This document shows, piece after piece, positions 5,839 through 6,596 of a stretch of DNA of 6,596 bases. The notes beneath the pieces are model-generated. The model was not told the DNA's origin. It worked only from the letters and a program-made list of their open reading frames with translations, and did no database searches. Source of the stretch: Thermoproteota archaeon (GTDB lineage Archaea > Korarchaeota > Korarchaeia > B14-G2); contig QMWA01000100.1 of assembly GCA_003661385.1 (NCBI GenBank), forward strand, positions 1-6,596. Reading direction: 5' to 3'. The translations under genes were made by a program, and so were the position numbers. The first letter of the stretch is position 1, and the number at the start of each line of letters is the position of its first letter.

Positions 5839-6596
5839 ATGAGCCGAGAGATCATGCTACCTAGGACCATTGAATGGGTAGATGGCAGAGTACGGTTTAT
5901 TAACCAGCTTAAACTGCCTGATGAGCTCGAGTATGTTGAGACAAGCAGCCCCAGCAGGATAGCAGAGGCTATTTCCAGGATGGAGATAAGGGGGGCTCCT
6001 GCAATTGGTGTGGCAGCTGCCATGGCGCTTGCTTTGGCTGCTGTTAACTCTGAGAGCGGAGGAGAGCTCGATGCTGTCAGGAGAGCTGCGGAGATGCTGC
6101 TCTCCACGAGGCCTACAGCATATAACCTCCATGGTGCTGTCAGCAGGGTTCTTAGGAGAGCTGAGAAAGCCCTTAGTACAGGTGAAGACATCGCTGGCGC
6201 TGTTGTCGAGGAGGCTCTTGAGATAGCTCGAGAAGACGAGGAGGCGAATAGGAGGATAGGTGAGCTTGGCGAGAGACTGATAGAAGACGGAGCTACCGTC
6301 CTTACAATATGTAATGCTGGGTCTCTAGCAACCTCATACTATGGGACAGCTACAGCACCTATGTACATGGCATATGAAAAGGGCAAGAGGTTTGAGGTTA
6401 TTGTCCTTGAGACTAGACCTTACCTTCAGGGAGCTAGGCTTACTGCATGGGAACTCCGCAGATGTGGGATTAAGGTTACCATAGCTCCAGATAACCATAT
6501 GGGCATTCTTATTCAGAAGAAGCTTGTTGACATAGTGTTTACTGGAGCTGATAGGGTAACTGTGAGTGGGCATGTTGCCAATAAGGTTGGGACATA
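5839..6596 (+). CDS. mtnA: S-methyl-5-thioribose-1-phosphate isomerase (MtnA), N-terminal part, cut by the window edge
   Basis: MtnA isomerises 5-methylthioribose-1-phosphate to 5-methylthioribulose-1-phosphate in the methionine salvage pathway. It belongs to the eIF-2B alpha/beta/delta-like fold family. The open frame runs from ATG 5839 to the right edge (252 codons plus two bases); about 90-110 residues are missing. Motifs are RTIEW (9-13), RGAPAIG (51-57), TICNAGSLAT (156-165, with C158 as the expected catalytic cysteine), VLETRPYLQGARLTAWEL (189-206), DNHMG (218-222) and GADRV (236-240, with D238 as the expected catalytic aspartate). The RGAPAIG and ETRPYLQGARLTAWEL motifs favour MtnA over the related ribose-1,5-bisphosphate isomerase. 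A second in-frame ATG occurs at 5854, but the first fits the family better. AGGTTGAT directly precedes the ATG. The gene is divergent from the epimerase; no functional link between the two is evident. Confidence 0.95.
   Translation, partial: MSREIMLPRTIEWVDGRVRFINQLKLPDELEYVETSSPSRIAEAISRMEIRGAPAIGVAAAMALALAAVNSESGGELDAVRRAAEMLLSTRPTAYNLHGAVSRVLRRAEKALSTGEDIAGAVVEEALEIAREDEEANRRIGELGERLIEDGATVLTICNAGSLATSYYGTATAPMYMAYEKGKRFEVIVLETRPYLQGARLTAWELRRCGIKVTIAPDNHMGILIQKKLVDIVFTGADRVTVSGHVANKVGT

Noticed and set aside
5839-6596. Ribose-1,5-bisphosphate isomerase or an eIF-2B subunit instead of MtnA
   Set aside because: RGAPAIG, TICNAGSLAT and ETRPYLQGARLTAWEL are characteristic of MtnA; the related families diverge at these motifs.
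1-6596. A defence island, CRISPR array, toxin-antitoxin pair or mobile element
   Set aside because: No repeat array, transposase, integrase, nuclease or small paired ORFs are visible. Lhr alone is not evidence for a defence system, and all large frames are explained.

Overview
The window looks like part of a thermophilic archaeal chromosome, most likely from the TACK (crenarchaeal or korarchaeal) side. This rests on a group II chaperonin (thermosome), an archaeal-type Lhr helicase, TATA-like boxes about 26-33 bp upstream of start codons instead of bacterial -35/-10 promoters, heavy use of AGG/AGA for arginine, and an N-glycosylation-rich, C-terminally anchored surface protein. The species cannot be named from the sequence. 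I see no tRNA, rRNA, CRISPR array, insertion sequence or prophage gene. The window is gene-dense, with only three intergenic gaps, the longest about 170 bp.

Layout from left to right: (1) 1-411, minus strand, the N-terminal 137 codons of a thermosome subunit, cut by the left edge. (2) 412-582, a divergent promoter region. (3) 583-2907, plus strand, a complete Lhr-core helicase of 774 aa. (4) 2904-4364, minus strand, a signal-peptide-bearing, beta-sandwich, Ser/Thr/Pro-stalked, membrane-anchored surface protein; it converges on lhr and the two stop codons overlap. (5) 4426-5778, minus strand, a non-hydrolysing UDP-GlcNAc 2-epimerase (WecB type) with an extra C-terminal domain resembling RCK_C/TrkA_C. 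(6) 5779-5838, a 60-bp divergent promoter. (7) 5839-6596, plus strand, the first 252 codons of MtnA, S-methyl-5-thioribose-1-phosphate isomerase, cut by the right edge.

The epimerase and the surface protein share a strand and lie about 60 bp apart, with the epimerase upstream. The epimerase makes UDP-ManNAc, a precursor of surface polysaccharide or N-glycans, and the downstream protein carries seven N-X-S/T sequons. A small cell-surface glycosylation unit is a reasonable inference but is not shown. The thermosome, lhr and mtnA genes are housekeeping genes for protein folding, nucleic acid repair or RNA metabolism, and methionine salvage.

The two most notable points are the apparent fusion of a sugar-nucleotide epimerase to a ligand-binding RCK_C-like domain, and the 5' end of the surface protein gene. 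There a textbook signal peptide lies in frame upstream of the first ATG but has no standard start codon, implying either CUG initiation or a one-base frameshift.
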